DNA of 64,000 bases from Pseudoscleropodium purum (lineage: Eukaryota; Streptophyta; Bryopsida; Hypnales; Brachytheciaceae): assembly GCA_963969395.1 (NCBI GenBank), contig OZ017803.1, positions 17,484,001-17,548,000 of the forward strand. The letters run 5' to 3'. Both the position numbers and the translations under genes were made by a program. The notes below the pieces were generated by a model. That model saw nothing but the letters and a program-made list of their open reading frames with translations. It was not told the origin of the DNA and did not search any database. Below are positions 24,018 through 35,887 of this stretch, one piece after another. Within the stretch, counting starts at the first letter, position 1; the number at the start of each line of letters is the position of its first letter.

Positions 24018-25470
24018 CCGATAAAACTCGTATTACGACCAACCAAAAGCTGTATTCCAGCTCAATAACTCTGCGCAGTCGAAACTAAATAGATCAGTTG
24101 AATTGTGGCAAAAAGACCTACTCATAAATGATCCTCAATCAAGTTCTGTGAGCAGGAAGATCTTTTCAGAGAAAATTAAAAGGTAGAACACAGAGTTCGC
24201 GCAGGATGTGCTTGTGCAACATTACAAGAAAATGTCGCGTGTAGCCTTCAGTTTAACACAGACTGACACTACGACTTCGAAGGCAAGCACGACAATTCCC
24301 TAAGAAATAACAATAATCGCAATGCCTCAGTGAGCATCCCAAAAATCTAAAGCTGGATTCCTATAAACTCTCCAACACAGGGATAACTATTGAACACGTA
24401 TGTGACAAACACCTTGCAAGGGGTCACTTATCCGATACCCATACAAACTGATACGGAATTCTCCCCCTAAACTACAACAACCTTCACACGCACAGCTCCC
24501 CAAGCAGAGCAGTTAAAAATGCCAACCTGATTAATTGGAGGCCGGCACTAGCAACGATGGAAACTCCTAACGCTGTTACGTTCGCCTCGATTAACCACTT
24601 GCGAAGGCTGAAAAAACAGATTTCTGCGAGGGGGAGAAGAATCGTAGCAACAGAATTGAGGTCGATGAGCGACAATGATTGACACCAGAATGAATCTTTC
24701 CCTCCAAGAGGCACAGAGGCGAAATCTTAACTACACCACAAATGTGGCGAAATTTGAAGGATCTGTGTATCCCAGCCAAATAATTTAAAGACGTAGAATC
24801 AAATGCGTAGGCAGTCTAAATGGCGACCTGTACAATAAACAGACTTCATCAATAGGCGATATTCACAATAAGATAGGCAGTCCTCATCATTACATCAACA
24901 CCATTTCAGTTCTAATTTCCACCACGAGCATACAGAAAGCTCTGCTCCCACCGCGCACGTTTTTAAGCAAGAAAAATTATTACAGCGTGAACATCCAAGC
25001 AGATAAAATCAAAGAGACGTACGGTTTCCGTCCCGATACAATCCCGCCGCTCTACCGCATGATCGCGAGGTCCTACAGTTCTAAGAGCAGATGCACACAG
25101 CCTTTTACCTAAGCGCTTCCAATTCGCCTCTGCACGGCGATCAGGGAATCCCGCTATCCTCCAGTATCCTAACAACCACAACGAATCGCACGAACAGCAC
25201 AGTTCAACACAGGAAAACCAAAAGGAACATTCCAAAATAATGTCTCACAGCACCGACCAGGACAAGTCGAGCCGCCTTAACCCCCGCCTCGCCTATCACT
25301 CACTCCTCCCTCATCGCCAATTGCAAAAATGGCAAACAAGCTAAGAAAGCACAGAATGCAAAGGCGGACTACAGTGGCATGCGGCGACCTACGTTACAGA
25401 AGAAAGAGCACAGAGGCGTGAGGAGAAAAGTCTGAGTGACCACCTGTGGAATTGATTAAAAGCAAACAAT
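24018..25470 (-). promoter_or_regulatory. Upstream region of the ABC transporter gene
   Basis: Lower-AT, apparently low-copy DNA directly upstream of the transporter start codon. It should hold the 5' UTR, possibly with a leader intron, and the promoter. No clear TATA box or conserved element could be assigned, and the short frames in it show no family match. Confidence 0.4.
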
Positions 25471-25960
25471 TGACAGGTGCGGACGGGCGGACACCGGGTC
25501 GGGAACATGAGCCCGCGCTGCTGGTTCTGCCAGGAAAGGCTTCTGCCAGGAAAAGGAGTCAGGCAAGGGAGACCAGCGAGCATCGCCGCCTGTAGAGGAC
25601 CATCAACGGCAACGCAAAGGGCGACAAGGAAAATGTCGACGACGACGACGACGAGGACGACGCCGAAGAAGGGGGATGCGCAGGGGCCAGCACGAGGAGA
25701 TATAGATAAGTTAAAGGAAGCTGGCGGGGCCGGCCGCGAAGCCGGGACGGAGGGCGGGGGCGGGCCGAGCCGAACACTGACGACCGAGCGGGAAGCGAAG
25801 CGGGTACCGGTGCCCGTGGAGCATGGGCGTCCCTTCCCTTTCATTGAGGTGGCCGTTGGCGGGCGACAGACCGGGTTTCGGTAGAAATGGGCGGCGCTGG
25901 TGCGTCCTCGGAACGAGGGGTGGCTGGGTGGGGACCACTCTCGTCTCGCCGGGTGGAAGC
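25471..25960 (-). promoter_or_regulatory. GC-rich island, possible distal promoter or first leader exon
   Basis: Abrupt GC-rich, CpG-rich block in AT-rich surroundings. It includes a GAC/GTC trinucleotide run at 25636-25664 and open frames on both strands (minus 25389-25844, plus 25477-25884). The proteins are low-complexity and overlap on opposite strands, so I do not call a gene. Its position about 1.5 kb upstream of the transporter start suggests a promoter or 5' leader, but this is inference. Confidence 0.4.
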
Positions 25961-26072
25961 TTACCTGGATCCTAGTCCCCCGATGGACGGTGGAAAAGCC
26001 CTGGCTCAGATTCCTAGAGCGTCCACCTCCAATGACCGCCCTCGTCTCATTTTTTTTCCCCTAGTTTTTTAA

Positions 26073-27871
26073 TTTTGGGGTAGCCTTGGAACTTTATTTC
26101 AACAGCGAAAAAGAGAGAGCAGAGCAATTGAAGTAACTTTACTTTTGTCTTTATTGATCTCGACCAAAGAGTTGGACCAAGGTTCATTCTATTGAGCATT
26201 TTAGAGAATCCTTTAGACAAGATAAATTTGGGGGAATTCTTTCAATTAAATTCTTTCATCTAATTCATCTAAAGAGGTAGTTTATACAAAGGTCAAACCT
26301 AGAGACTATATGCACTCCCAAGGTATCAACTTTGTTAATTATGGTAAGCAAGCCCCTGAGGTACTTTTCATGGTCACTTGATTCTGGAAAAAAAAAAATG
26401 CACCTATTGGTTTAATAATCATAGTATTTGGATACTTACTTTGGTTATAGGGGATGCATCATTTTAGAGTTAATGAAATTTTGCACGGTTTAGGTGTAAA
26501 TCCAAAAGAGACCATAGCCAAGGAATATCTTTTTATTTTTAAATTCAATATAGATAACTATAAGATCAAATAAATAAACAAAAAGGCTATGGTTGGATTA
26601 TACTTCGGCCAAGGTCTATGCCATTTTTCATAAAAATGAAAAGTCTACTTGGAATTCTATGTGGTCCAAAGAGATAATTTTTTGTGAGTACCTAAGAGCT
26701 TTTTCCTTGAGGTAGATCTAACAAAATTCAATGGTGTGTAATACTATCACAACTTTCATCACTTTGATGATTCAAGAAGTCCTTGGATATAGCCTTGGTG
26801 TAAATTAACTACTATCATTGAATTATTCTAATATAATGTATTCAAATAATTTGCAATCACATTTTTACTTCAATTGAAGGTGGTTGCTTGTCAATTCTAA
26901 AATAACCCTCAAAATTCCTTACCTCCAAATTTTCATTCAAAAATCCCTCCAAACCAATCTTCACCCTAAATAGAAGCTACATGTAAAGAAATTTGAGTGG
27001 GACTATACTCAAAAAGCAAGTTATTATTGTAAAGACAAAGCTTCTTGTAGAAGTGGTTACTCACAAACTTGAAATCTTCAAGTAGATTCTATAATATGGG
27101 ACTACTTATATTATATTATTTTTAGCATTTATAGAACTTAATTTTTGTAAGATATTGAATATTTGACAAAAGAAGTGTTGAATTATATTTTTTCTTATTC
27201 TATCTTGACCATAACATGTAGGATAATATCTTGAGTAATATAGATTAGAAATTAGAAATTAAAATATACATATTTACAATTGGTGATTCTCACTTAAGAA
27301 TTTGTTAGTTTTTTTTTCTTACAAGAAACAAAGTTTTCACTTAAATAAAAAAAATAGAAGGTCTTCTCCAAATGTCCAAATGTTGCAACCATAAGTATAA
27401 AACTTGAATTTCCTCGACCTTGAAGAGATTTGTCCTTGCATCTTTTGCAAAAATAGGGGCATTTCCTTAAGCAATTTCACCCACTACCAATATGTCAAAG
27501 GATATAATGGGGCTACTTTAAAAATATAAATTTGTATAATAGAGTTGACATGGTTTTTATAATTAACAAATGCTTTTATTTTCTTTATTAAGCCAAAACA
27601 AGAATTTGAAAAGCTTTGTCTTCATCCATTTGGGGGAGAAGCAAGAATATCTTTTCCCCCTATACTATATTTCTTGCACCATTGTTGGATTTTACAACAC
27701 TAGAGAAAGTTTCTATATTTATTTAGGTCTCCATACACAAGTATATGCATACATACATGTAATCTCTACATGTTCTCATGATAGTGTTGACATATTTTAT
27801 GGAAAGTTATACAAATACATAATCAAAGTTTATGTGCAACCTCTAAAATGAAATGGTTTTAAAACTCTTGG
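26073..27871. other. No gene recognised
   Basis: AT-rich sequence without supported exons. A piece near 26390-26460 (GCACCTATTGGTTTAATAAT) is repeated with changes at 45566-45625, showing an interspersed repeat fragment. Confidence 0.5.
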
Positions 27872-28163
27872 CATTAGAAGAGATTTTAGGGGAATGTAGG
27901 TCCATTTCAAGCCTACCTCCCAATGTTGTTTCCTTAGGAGATTGAGAATAGCCGTTGTGAGATTTTTTTAATTTGAAAAAAAAAATCGAAAATTTTAGAA
28001 TGAAAAAAAAAGTAGAATTTTTTTTTTAATTTAAAAAAATTGGTGATGTGGAAGTCATTCAGTCACATCAAGCAATAGTTTCAAATTGCTTTGCGAGCTT
28101 GTTCTTCCAATGATGGTAGCCCAAGAACTCATAGATCTCTAAGGGGGCTGAAAATCTTCTAAT
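27872..28163. repeat. MITE family E copy 1
   Basis: Starts near GCATTAGAAGAGATTTTAGG and ends GGCTGAAAATCTTCTAATG, giving inverted ends around CATTAGAnGATTTT. The centre is a T/A homopolymer-rich stretch followed by an 'A(T)GTGGNAGTC' word seen in the other E copies. Confidence 0.6.
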
Positions 28164-28321
28164 GTAATGATTCCTAAAACAATGGGCCTACCTCCATTGT
28201 CAACAATGATACAATAAGATAGAACATGCCATTATAGGCAGAATTAGGAGTTTGCCGTCATGCCATTGATGAATTTTTTAACTCTTTCTCATATTAGTCT
28301 AAGAACTAACAAAAACATTTC

Positions 28322-28562
28322 ATTAGAGCATTTCTAGGGTCAAGGAAGGCTGCTTCAAGCAAGTGCATCACAAACTTTCTTCCCTTGCAGTTCCGGAGAA
28401 TAGCTGTTCCCAACAAAAAAAAATTAATTAATCTTGAAATGCAAAAAAAAACTGATTTTTTTTTTCAAACATGGTAGTCACTATGCTATGTTAGTAAACT
28501 ACCACAGCCCCCTGCAGATCCATTCCCATAGCCCTCCCGTGGGTGAAAAAATCCTCTAATGG
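28322..28562. repeat. MITE family E copy 2
   Basis: Starts CATTAGAGCATTTCTAGGGT and ends AAAAAATCCTCTAATGGAA. It lies only about 160 bp from copy 1 in the same orientation. The interior has ACATGGTAGTCACTATGCTA and CATAGCCCTCCCGTGGG near the end. Confidence 0.65.
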
Positions 28563-29791
28563 AATTTTTTTTTACAAAGTATGCGTTTATTATGAATTTT
28601 TGAAGTGTGATGCCCATCATTTCCCAAAAAAGTATCTAAATTACCCCCAAACAAATAAAAGTGTATCCATAACAATCATCTTGCTCATTTAAAGCAATCA
28701 CAATATTTTATAACATGGCTACTACATGAAGGCCTGGAAAGGTCACTTCAAGTGATGAATTTATACTCAAAAGGTGAAAATTTCTATTGTAGTCACTAAT
28801 TGCTCCATTAACATCACCTAAGACATTGATTGTGGCCACTTATACAATGTAGCCCAAATCTCATTCAAGGTGGACCAATTAGGAGCCTATTGACAATCTA
28901 TAGAGTACGGGAAATTCAACAAAGATAGGGATTGATTTCCAACCATCAATTCCTAGTTTCCTACCATCAATTCTTAGAGTGTTGTTATAACACATGTCCT
29001 TGGTTTTAAGTGCCAAAGTGAGAAAGAAGTAGTCTCTGAATGAGTGATCTTAGGAACATTCTAGACATGGGTTATAAGTTTGTATCATTTTTGCCTTCCA
29101 AAATTCATAGTAATTTCAATTCAAAGAATCAAATTAGCCAAAAATTTTCAATTCCCATGATTTTTATCTTTCTCCATGGGAAAAATTTACATTGTCTAAT
29201 ATTGTTTCAAATAATGAACAAAGTTGCTTGAGTAATTGGTTGTTGGTAGCTCTACCTTATTGAAAAAAATTATAATGGGTCATTCTTCAAGTGTTTGGAT
29301 TAGATCTTTTGTTCATAATAGGATTGTTCTAAGAGTTTATTGGCTTAGGATCTATTCTATGCTAATTAAATCATATTTTAACAAATTTACAAGGAAAGAG
29401 GAGAGGGAGACATGTGTATTACAATTTGATTTGCAAATTTTAAACCTAAATTGAATTAGATATTGAATATATTGAAGCTAACAATAGTAGGGTGCCATTG
29501 AAGGCCGTAGGTGCTACCATTAAATGTCCAAAAATTATTCATCAATGGTGCAAATGGTGTCCCAAAATGAAGGCATGCAAACCTTAAATTGGAACAACAT
29601 GATGGTGCAATTAATTACCAAGGATGGCACAAAGTGTCTACTTCTCATAACTTCACATTATTTACATTGAGTTTTTGTTGTCTACTTCCCAATCAAACTC
29701 ACTCTCCAACCCCTCCTAAAACTAAACAACTATAATCCCAAATTGGCACCAATTCATCATTGAATAATTTTTTTCATTCCTACAATAACAC
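28563..29791. other. No gene recognised
   Basis: AT-rich. Short open frames at 29040-29231 and 29236-29454 show no domain or splice context. Confidence 0.5.
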
Positions 29792-30020
29792 TTAACCCTA
29801 TAATGCTACCCTAAACACCAAGTGTCTGATGGATGACAAAAAATTCTCTTGTATAGGATAAAAGTACAGCTATTCATCTTCAGAGTTGTGTTGTGAGAAG
29901 GGAACATCTTCTATAGCAGTTTGACTTCTAAAAAATACTTTTTCATTTTTTTAAAGCAATTGATTCCCATAGTCGTAGAAAATAATGATTTCTTTGGAGA
30001 CCAACCCATCCTAATATAGG
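29792..30020 (-). repeat. Family C fragment, copy 2, reversed
   Basis: Begins TTAACCCTATAATG, then CAAGTGTCTGATGGATGAC, the reverse of the CATCCATCGGACAC word, and continues to about 29925 in register with the other copies. The far end is not clear. Confidence 0.6.
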
Positions 30021-30103
30021 GACTGTGAGTTCTTAGAGCATGCACAAAATTAGCACCTCCTACCTCATTGATCCGGTCAAAAATAATATAATATAATATA
30101 TAT

Positions 30104-30558
30104 ATGCCGCTTCCTCTTTCTGTCAGTGTGAACCCTGAAAGCTATTCATCGTATGCTTCTTCCAACAATGCCATGCATGGAGGTCTTTCGGAGGCTCTGG
30201 GACAGGGATGTCCACTGCGGTTGAATGATGGGGGAGAGATTCTGAGTCAGTTAAGGGGCGCTGGCTTGACCGTTTCATGTGCTTGGGGAGCCTTGGACTG
30301 TATATAATAACTTAAAACCTAAAACTCCACATGCTCGAGAAAGGCGAGACCAAGTTGACCCAATGCCTGTCATGAGTGGAAATCATGGACTTGCTGTACA
30401 TCCTGCCGAAGCCTGTCCAGAGGAAAGTAGACAGCCTACGTTACACCCATCCCCAGATCCTGCTCGATGATAGGACAAAAATCATTCTGTTTGCAGCATT
30501 GGCTGCCAAACTCCAAGGGATTGGAGCAGTTGCCTGCTGCTGCTGCCAGTCTTCTTGA
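30104..30558 (+). other. Exon-like open frames of unknown identity
   Basis: A moderately GC-rich, non-repetitive patch in AT-rich DNA. The frame 30376-30558 encodes a protein-like stretch with LLYILPKPVQRKVDSL and ALAAKLQG. Upstream in that frame, a TGA at 30372 would be one transition from CGA. Frame 30104-30307 also looks unbiased. A TATATATA stretch sits at about 30085-30103. I recognise no family. It could be an exon or gene fragment, or chance. Confidence 0.3.
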
Positions 30559-30755
30559 ACCTTGAACCCTAAACAATTGACAGCAATGGATGGAATCAAG
30601 CAGGTCAGAGGAGACCCAATAAAATCAAAAAGCGGCAGCAGCAGCAGCTAACTTACTCTATGCATGGTTACGAATGAGAGCAGCAGGAAGAGGAGCAGAT
30701 GAGCATGTCCAGTGACACGAAGCACAGTCATGTGCAGTACGGTATAGAACCTCTT

Positions 30756-31371
30756 TTAACCCTTAAAACTCCGAAGGGGGTGACCCTCGAAATCATCCTT
30801 TTTCTATTACCACGTGAATCGCTAGCACTCCCAAAATTGCAAAAGTAGTCATTGCAAGTCAAACTAAGGTAGAACTATCCTTCACCATACAGATTTTGCA
30901 ATTTACGTACTTTGGAGAAGCTATTTATGAGCTCTCATATTTTTTCAGAGATTGAATTGTTTGAGGGAAGTCAATTGCAAAAAAGAATGAAGTCATTCCA
31001 ACGAGAATCAAATTTTTTGTGATTTTTCAAAGTTGAAACGTAAAACTATGAGTAAAACTATTATCCCTTTTCGAAGCATGATCAAACCATTGTTGAAGTG
31101 TGGGCTACTATGTCCACTCTCCAATGCATTGCCATCATGATAATGGATTAGTAAGATTGTGGTAATAGATGGGGCTAGTGACAAAAATGGGAGGAACCTA
31201 TAGGTGGCGGAATTGGGTAAATGGTGGTATTGGATAGTTCTACCTTACTGTAGAAGATCTTCCCTTTCCAAAACAAATTTTGAAGACAAATAATTGCACT
31301 TCTATCCTATACAATTTGATTCGATGTCATCCATCGGACACAAAACATTCACCTCGATGTTCAAGGATTAA
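30756..31371 (+). repeat. Family C copy 3, carrying a nested family D element
   Basis: Starts TTAACCCTTAAAACTCC and ends GATGTTCAAGGATTAA. Its sequence is interrupted at CAAACTA (30861-30866) and resumes at TACTGTAGAAGATC (31246). The same site is continuous in the copies at 17725 and 45252. Confidence 0.8.
30867..31245. mobile_element. MITE family D copy 1 (TA target duplication)
   Basis: 379 bp with perfect 14-base inverted ends AGGTAGAACTATCC...GGATAGTTCTACCT, flanked by TA on both sides. Sister family C copies show a single TA at the insertion site (CAAACTACTGTA), so the target duplication is read directly. TA duplication suggests the Tc1/mariner group. No coding capacity. Confidence 0.88.
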
Positions 31372-31585
31372 TCCTAAAGTGTGTTGACATCCATATTCTG
31401 AACGATGAACAGAGCGCTTCCAAAAGTTGTGTAGTCCAAAAAAAATTTCATTCATCCAATGTAATACTTGAATCTTGAAAAGCCAACCTTTCTTAATGAC
31501 CAAATTCATAAAATTGCAATATTTCTGTAAAAAGATATAAGCCAAAATGTGCAAAAAATCAAAAAAGGATTGAGGGGTTAAAGGG

Positions 31586-31819
31586 TTAACCTATAAATGA
31601 GGCCGCTCAACCATTTTTTGGTCAATGAATGATAGAGAATCCTGTTGTATAGGAGTAGAAGTGTAACTATTCATCCTCCAAATTATGTGGGAAAAAGGAA
31701 GAGTCTTTTGCAATAGCTTGACTTCCAACTAGTGCTTCTTCATTTTTTTTCATCCAAAAATGCACACAATACCAAAATAAATTATTTCCATGGAGATTAG
31801 TCCAATGTTCAAGGATTAA
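31586..31819 (-). repeat. Family C copy 4, reversed
   Basis: TTAACCTATAAATGAGG to TGTTCAAGGATTAA, about 234 bp with TTAA at both ends. The interior resembles the reversed copy at 29792 (GTTGTATAGGAGTAGAAGTG, then AGCTTGACTTCC). Confidence 0.65.
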
Positions 31820-32073
31820 ACTAGTGTTTTTTTTTTTAGGTTTCGAACAAATGGTTATATGGCATTTCTTTCAAGAAGGTTTTGAATTTTGTGACTCTTT
31901 TATTCTTGGGGTTTGAATTGAAGGAGGTCAATTTTAGATTTGCAATTTTTGAGGTGCAGGGCCATCATTACAATCTAACATTTTTTAACACATTCACAGG
32001 GGTTTTTTTATAGGCTTAAAGCTGACCATTTTTTTTGGAGGAAATTGGGCATTCAATTGCCTAAAAAGCAACC

Positions 32074-32341
32074 ATTAGAGAATTTTTTGAGGTCCGGGAG
32101 GGTTGTTTCAAGCAGTTGCCTCCCACACCAAGTGAATGCTAGTTGTCAGGAAAAAAAATTCCCAAAAAATAAAAATTAAATTAAATTAAATTTCTTATTA
32201 TGAAAAAACAAAGTTGAATTTTTTAAATGTTGTGGCAATTGCATTGCCGTATTAGGCAATAGATTGTAACTAGTTCATAAGGTCAGAGAATGGTTGAGAA
32301 CTCGCAACCCTCCCGGCCCCCCAAAAATCTTCTAATGCATT
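32074..32341. repeat. MITE family E copy 3
   Basis: Starts CATTAGAGAATTTTTTGAGG and ends CCCCCAAAAATCTTCTAATG. Sub-terminal inverted words are CCGGGAGGGTTG at left and CAACCCTCCCGG at right, the best-preserved ends of the family. The centre has CAATTGCATTGCCGTATTAG. Confidence 0.75.
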
Positions 32342-34130
32342 GCTTTAAATTGATGCTTTAGTTTCATTTGTGTCAAAAATATAAATAAATAAACTAATAC
32401 TCTCTAAAGTTACAACCTCTGTAAAAGCATCCTTGGTGCTTATATATGTTGATAACTAAGCACGACAAAGATATATGCCATTTGCATTCATGTCTTATGT
32501 TTTTTTTAAGCTATGTCTCTTCTTGTTGCATGCACCTCAACCAGACAATAGTACTTGAAACCCCAAACAACTCAACAAAAACGTAGGAATTGTTGATGTA
32601 ATGGTGGGAGGTGAAATGGGGTGGTTTCACTAGCAAAGTTCTTTCTTTTTTTTATAGCCTTTGAGACTCCATCATTGCAATAATACATGTTGACTACGGA
32701 AACCAAGGAGTGCCAAGGTGCTTGGAGGCCACAACAAAAGATCAATTCTTGTAGTGCAAGAGCTAAAAAGTGTCACACTTAGGAAGGTAACATGGAAAGC
32801 ATTGGGGCAAATTTTTATTGTTATTTTGGGACCCACACAAAACTTATTGTTGTTGTACACTTTTACAAGCTAGATTGAGGATGTTCTAACGTAATATTGA
32901 TTATCCAAGTTTAGCCCAATCCACATATAAACATCATCAATGCAATGACCCATCCTAGTATAATATAATTAGCATAGTTTTGGACCTATTATTTTAGAGA
33001 GGTTTTATTGCATATTAAACCAACTTTGGTGGAGATATTTTTTGAATTCTACCATTGATTTTCCTTTAATTCCCATATTGAAATGGTTTTTTCAAGTATC
33101 CAATCCGTTTTTCCCCCTCTAATTATTATTCTAAATAGAAATTTTGTAGACTTTTTCATCCATTTTTTTTTAATTTTCAAATTATAACCAAGATTTTTTT
33201 CAATTTCATGGAGTAACTATGAACTTACCAATGAATCTCCCCAAACATTATATCAAATAGTCAATTTATCACATGAGGATAAACATTATGTCTCCTTGGT
33301 ACAAAAACACAACATTTTATTGAAATCATTTTATTCAAGAAAAAAAATACATTTTGTTGCAAATTTTCTTCATTTGTTTGAAACAACTAGACTTTTAGAT
33401 TCAAATCAGATGAAGGAAGGATCACCCATTGTTGCTCTTTTGGTCATTGTACATTTATTTTGATTGATCAAATTCATAATTTTTTGTTTTTTGCAATAAA
33501 ACAACAAATCAAAGGATTTTTTACATTTACTTTGATGAATTCATTTTTGAAGGAAAATGACACATTACAAGTGGTCAAAGTGAAAACATATCTTTTTTCA
33601 TTGTAGTCCTTAGACATAGACTATTCTCATCCATTTGGAGTCTAATACAATTATTTATATTCCTAGCATATTTGCAATGGTGATCTAAAAGTGTCTCTCA
33701 AGATTGTGAAATAATGAATGAACCTTTTGCCATGAGCAAAAATCACATATTGGTGTTTCACTGGAGTTTTCAACCCAATTCCAACTCTTTCAACCACAAT
33801 TCTACGTTTATAGTTTTAGAAATACTAACTCTTTTCACTTTTTCCTACATTAGGATGAATTTTAAATTATGTGTTTGATTTGTTCATTGGTTATTTTCAA
33901 AGATAAAATTACATTAGGATGCATTTTTTATATAAATTTTCTAGAGATGAACACCATAAGTTAATGAAACCAAACTATGTGGCTTGTGAGACATGTCACA
34001 CTCACCAAGTGACTCTAAAGCAATGACACAAATGTAAAAAAACACTACAACACTACTAGCACTTGACATTGACACTATCCATAGCAACAAAAATAAACAA
34101 ATGTCCACATATGATATATACGTAGTATAA
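32342..34130. other. No gene recognised
   Basis: AT-rich with long T and A runs. No exon, RNA gene or inverted-repeat element could be supported. Confidence 0.5.
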
Positions 34131-34132
34131 TA

Positions 34133-35885
34133 CTCCCTCTATTTCAAAAAGAAACCTTTGTATTGACTTTACTTTTGTTTCAAAAAGAAACTTGTGTTTG
34201 CTTCTTTGACTCCAACTACCTACCTATTGCTAAAAATGAACCGCTTGGCATGCTCAATGATTTCTTGTGGGCATTCCACACTCTCTAGTAATTGTCCCTT
34301 ACGTTGCATACTTGATATTTCTGTATATGGAATTTGGTAGCGTATTCTGCCACTAGTCAACATTATTTGAATCATGCACATGTGCCATGTCAAGAAGATG
34401 TTCAATTTCTTTGGTTCCATCACCCAAAATGTCTACTCTATAGTTGCCATCAAACATTCAAAGTTCTTTTGAGTGAATTGATGTTGGAGTGCATGTATTG
34501 CCTGGAACAACCCTAAATCCAAAACATTCATACTAGGGCTATTAAGTGGTTGTGAGGTCATGACAATGTTGAATCCATTCTTGGTGAGTATTGCAACCAA
34601 GTTGGTCTCTATACAAGTAGGATGATAATGCGGTTTGGCATTATCTTGTTGGATGATAATGGTCCCAATAGTTTTGTCTAGCCATGCACGAGGCCACTTC
34701 TCACGAATCGCCAGTAGGACCTTCTCAACTAGCATCACCATGACTTCCTCCTTCGTTATTTCCTCAATGCATTTCATCTCTATTATACTACGAGGATGGT
34801 TCCTACTACTGTGTTTCACCAACTCTTGAAACACGAACGTGAAGATGCTGATCTTCCCATCAAACTTGCAATTCATATATGAGTCCTATCAAGGCCGAGC
34901 CATACTAGCTAGAAACATCACTTTGGAGATGAATCGTTTGCTCTTAGTAGTCTGAAGTGGCGATTCCTCATCTAAAGTGAGGTAAAACTTGGCATTGCTT
35001 TCGGTAATGTAGAACCACTTTTCATCAATGTGGATCATGTTCATGCAGTCCTAAAACATTGGTGGCTTTTCGGAATCTAACATTGACAAATAAAATCAAA
35101 CACACTCAACCTTGTTCGCATCTATCAAGAATGGTTTTAATGCATTGGAATGATGCTTGATCTCACCTTCCTTCACTCAGCGAAGAATAGTCACAGTAGA
35201 CATGTCTATCTTGGTAGCTATAGGTTGAATGTTTTTGCAGTGGACCAATAGTATCTCCTTTAATTGATTCACATTGAGTGTCTTCTTCTTCCTTCCAACA
35301 TGACCTCACTTCAAAGATGAGACATTTGCACAAAGCACCCCTCCAACAAGAGATTGTCTACCTTTCTTCCAAATCACAAAAATCGATTCTTATGTCACAT
35401 GGAACTACTTGGCAACATCATCCAAGGCACCTTTGACAAGCTTATCAAGTTCTTCAAGATTCTTCTCCTTCAATAACAAGCTATTGTACATTGCTCTACA
35501 CTTTTCTTTAGTTAGATTTGGTTTTTGTTTACTAATTGTGCCTATCAATGTGTCGGAAACAACATTTGCAATAAAACTAAGATTTGTTTCTTCAATAGAT
35601 GGAAGAACTTGGGTAGCTAAGTGTCCTTGCCTTTCAACTATATTTGCACTCAAACGCTCCATATCAACCACTTCCTAAGTGCCGGTACTAATAAAAACAC
35701 ACACTAAATGACAAACTTTTGTACCACTTTCCCTTTTTTTCATGATAATCCTAAACCTAATAATTCTCAAGTTGGATGTGAAGTAGTTTAAAAAAATTAT
35801 CTGACACCTTTCGGTTGCAATTAATTTTAACATTTTCTTAATCCCAAGCAATTTCTGAAACATGGTTTCTTTTAAAGAGAGGGAG
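34133..35885 (-). mobile_element. Full-length plant mariner-like element, inactive
   Basis: 1753-bp DNA transposon between TA dinucleotides (34131-34132 and 35886-35887). The ends are inverted: CTCCCTCTATTTCAAAAAGA at left, and TTTCTTTTAAAGAGAGGGAG at right. CTCCCTC ends and TA duplication are those of plant mariner-like and Stowaway elements. A broken transposase fills most of the minus strand. Confidence 0.92.
34220..35671 (-). pseudogene. Mariner-like transposase, broken by stops
   Basis: Read on the minus strand in a single frame with no frameshift seen: N-terminal helix-turn-helix region about 35560-35200, then the catalytic core. Catalytic residues seen: Asp in MIHIDEKWF, Asp in IIQQDNAKPH and Asp in MNVLDLGLF. 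By my count 41 residues separate the second and third Asp, against 39 in typical plant mariners. The usual SPD before the last motif is SPS. In-frame stops include TAG (Gln) and TAA near 35390-35410, TGA near 35310, 35180 and 35110, and TAG near 35050. All but the last ones near 34900 clearly fit one C-to-T change from CAG, CAA or CGA. Not functional as read. Confidence 0.88.
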
Positions 35886-35887
35886 TA

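Noticed and set aside
25389..25884. Long overlapping frames on both strands (151 and 135 residues)
   Set aside because: Low-complexity proteins produced by GC-rich composition and a trinucleotide run. The two strands conflict and no domain is seen.
31839..31852. TTAGGTTTCGAACA as a tRNA T-loop
   Set aside because: No A-box, acceptor stem or anticodon arm could be folded around it.
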